From NCBI GenBank assembly GCA_001701075.1, contig DAAK01000021.1, positions 1 to 16,606 on the forward strand: DNA of 16,606 nt. Reading direction: 5' to 3'. Positions 15,538 through 16,606 of this stretch are shown here, piece by piece. A model generated the notes under the pieces. It saw only the letters and a program-made list of their open reading frames with translations. It was not told where the DNA came from and ran no database searches. Both the position numbers and the translations under genes were made by a program. Source of the DNA: Bacteroidales bacterium GP3 (GTDB taxonomy: Bacteria > Bacteroidota > Bacteroidia > Bacteroidales > Muribaculaceae). Position 1 is the stretch's first letter; each line of letters begins with the position of its first letter.

Positions 15538-16275
15538 ATGAGTAAGAATAATTCGAGGTTCTGTTTCAAGCATTTTTCTGTCAGTCATCATCGTAGTTCA
15601 ATGAAGGTTGGAGTTGATGGTGTGCTGATTGGAGCATGGGCTGATGTTGAAGGAGCAAAGACTATACTTGACGTGGGTACCGGATGTGGTTTGATTACCT
15701 TGATGATGGCTCAACGTAATGAGGAGGCTAACGTGATAGGTATAGATATTGATAATGCCTCGGTGGAGGAAGCTAAGGAAAATGTTGACAATTCCCCATG
15801 GTATGATCGCATAAGTATAATTCATGGTGATTTTCCAAACGGCTTGGTCACAAAGAGTGCTCAAGGTTTTGATCTTATCATATCCAATCCTCCTTTTTTT
15901 GATTCCGGTGTCAGTCAGACTCACACATCACGTGAAAGGGCACGACATCAAGGCTCTCTATCTCCATCTTCTCTTCTTGAGGCATCGGTCTCATTATTAA
16001 ATGATCTTGGATGTTTGGCTATGATTGTTCCTACAGAACTTACTCAAGATATAGAAGAGAAAGTAGATAAGCTCGGATATTCATTGATAAAAAAATGTTT
16101 TGTAAGAGGTCATAAGGATGCACCATATAAAAGAACTCTTCTTCAGTGGCGCATCGGAGTCAATGATTTATCTAATAGAGACATTGGAATTGAATATATG
16201 ACTCTTGAGAATGACCGTGGCGTCCCAACAGATGAATATCGCCAGCTTTGCAAGGATTTCTATATGAAATTCTGA
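15538..16275 (+). CDS. trmN6: tRNA1(Val) (adenine37-N6)-methyltransferase TrmN6 (YfiC)
   Basis: SAM-dependent methyltransferase that N6-methylates A37 of tRNA-Val. The N-terminal block FCFKHFSVSHHRSSMKVGVD (8-27) and the following GVLIGAW are typical of this family. The SAM-binding motif is DVGTGCGLI (45-53), the acidic end is IGIDID (67-72), and the catalytic motif ISNPPFFDSG (115-124) is of the NPPF type used for amino-group methylation. I chose ATG 15538: it gives 245 residues with the usual MSxxNxFxFKxF beginning and has a GAGGAG sequence 6 bases upstream, rare in this genome. An in-frame GTG at 15514, overlapping the yraN stop as GTGA, would add 8 residues. A tRNA-Val target is assumed from the family. 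Confidence 0.9.
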   Translation: MSKNNSRFCFKHFSVSHHRSSMKVGVDGVLIGAWADVEGAKTILDVGTGCGLITLMMAQRNEEANVIGIDIDNASVEEAKENVDNSPWYDRISIIHGDFPNGLVTKSAQGFDLIISNPPFFDSGVSQTHTSRERARHQGSLSPSSLLEASVSLLNDLGCLAMIVPTELTQDIEEKVDKLGYSLIKKCFVRGHKDAPYKRTLLQWRIGVNDLSNRDIGIEYMTLENDRGVPTDEYRQLCKDFYMKF

Positions 16276-16334
16276 GCCTTTAAACCAATTGCAGATTAAT
16301 TTGTCATATAAATAAAAACTAACACAATCGCGCT

Positions 16335-16606
16335 ATGAAATTAAGAAATCTACTCCTTTTGGCTTTGGCGCTGGGCACAGTGGCTCCAGCAGCCGTCTTT
16401 GCCGACGATTATGTTGACGATATATATTTCAATCCGAAAAAAGATACTAATGTAGGTGCAAAGAAGAAAAATCCAAACTATATCGAGAACTTCAGCGATA
16501 TGGATGTGGACACTTACAACCTTCGCGGACAGTATTACAACACACCGATTGATACTATAGGTGCAAAGGTAAGTTCTGATGAGGATTTCGTATATACTCA
16601 GCAGAT
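16335..16606 (+). CDS. Secreted protein of unknown function, N-terminal part only
   Basis: An open frame running off the right edge, with 90 complete codons visible. It starts MKLRNLLLLALALGTVAPAA followed by VFA, a clear Sec signal peptide with probable cleavage after VFA (residue 23). The mature part is hydrophilic and acidic, beginning DDYVDDIYFNPKKD, with Asp/Tyr/Lys-rich sequence and no recognisable domain. Similar DDIYxNPxK beginnings occur in hypothetical secreted proteins of Bacteroidales, but that is from memory. The gap of 59 bases after trmN6 contains no clear promoter; a degenerate TTAATTTG occurs there. It may be co-transcribed or separate. I do not assign a function. Confidence 0.75.
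   Translation, partial: MKLRNLLLLALALGTVAPAAVFADDYVDDIYFNPKKDTNVGAKKKNPNYIENFSDMDVDTYNLRGQYYNTPIDTIGAKVSSDEDFVYTQQ

Overview
The window looks like chromosomal DNA from a gut-type Bacteroidales bacterium, perhaps Muribaculaceae or a relative; the family-level guess is weak. Supporting this, upstream regions repeatedly carry the Bacteroidetes -7 box TAnnTTTG, several with a TTG/TTTG -33 box 19-21 bp away. Most starts lack a Shine-Dalgarno sequence. The gene set also fits: LytTR-type two-component system, split MacAB-TolC exporter, MaeB-type malic enzyme and secreted SGNH esterases. No insertion sequence, CRISPR array, tRNA or rRNA is visible.

Layout. Positions 1-120 hold three 40-bp direct repeats, each built around an inverted repeat (AAAGTTT-N12-AAACTTT), with a good promoter pointing out of the left edge; they look like the operator region of an unseen gene. 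Next come a hairpin terminator and the malic enzyme gene (277-2559, minus). An AlkD-like DNA glycosylase gene (plus) follows and overlaps, tail to tail, the last gene of a six-gene minus-strand cluster at 3529-9928. Read in transcription order, the cluster encodes a TolC-like outer membrane channel, a lipoprotein adaptor, an ABC ATPase, a MacB-type permease, a LytS/YehU-type sensor kinase and a LytTR response regulator: a tripartite exporter with its probable own regulator.

Between the exporter cluster and the next gene is about 300 bp with no convincing protein gene. It has a near-perfect plus-strand promoter, several hairpins and a strong bidirectional terminator, so it may encode a small RNA. 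Next is a 942-residue secreted protein with three SGNH hydrolase domains (10232-13060, minus), probably a carbohydrate deacetylase. Divergent from it is a small cysteine-rich C_GCAxxG_C_C protein.

The right end is housekeeping: rlmH (minus), diverging from a compact plus-strand run nadC - yraN - trmN6, and then the beginning of a secreted protein gene cut by the window edge.

How they work together: the exporter genes and kinase/regulator probably form one regulatory unit that senses an envelope signal or compound and controls export. nadC, yraN, trmN6 and rlmH are conserved metabolism and RNA-modification genes whose closeness probably reflects compact organisation rather than a shared pathway. 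All functions are read from motifs by eye; no database search was run.
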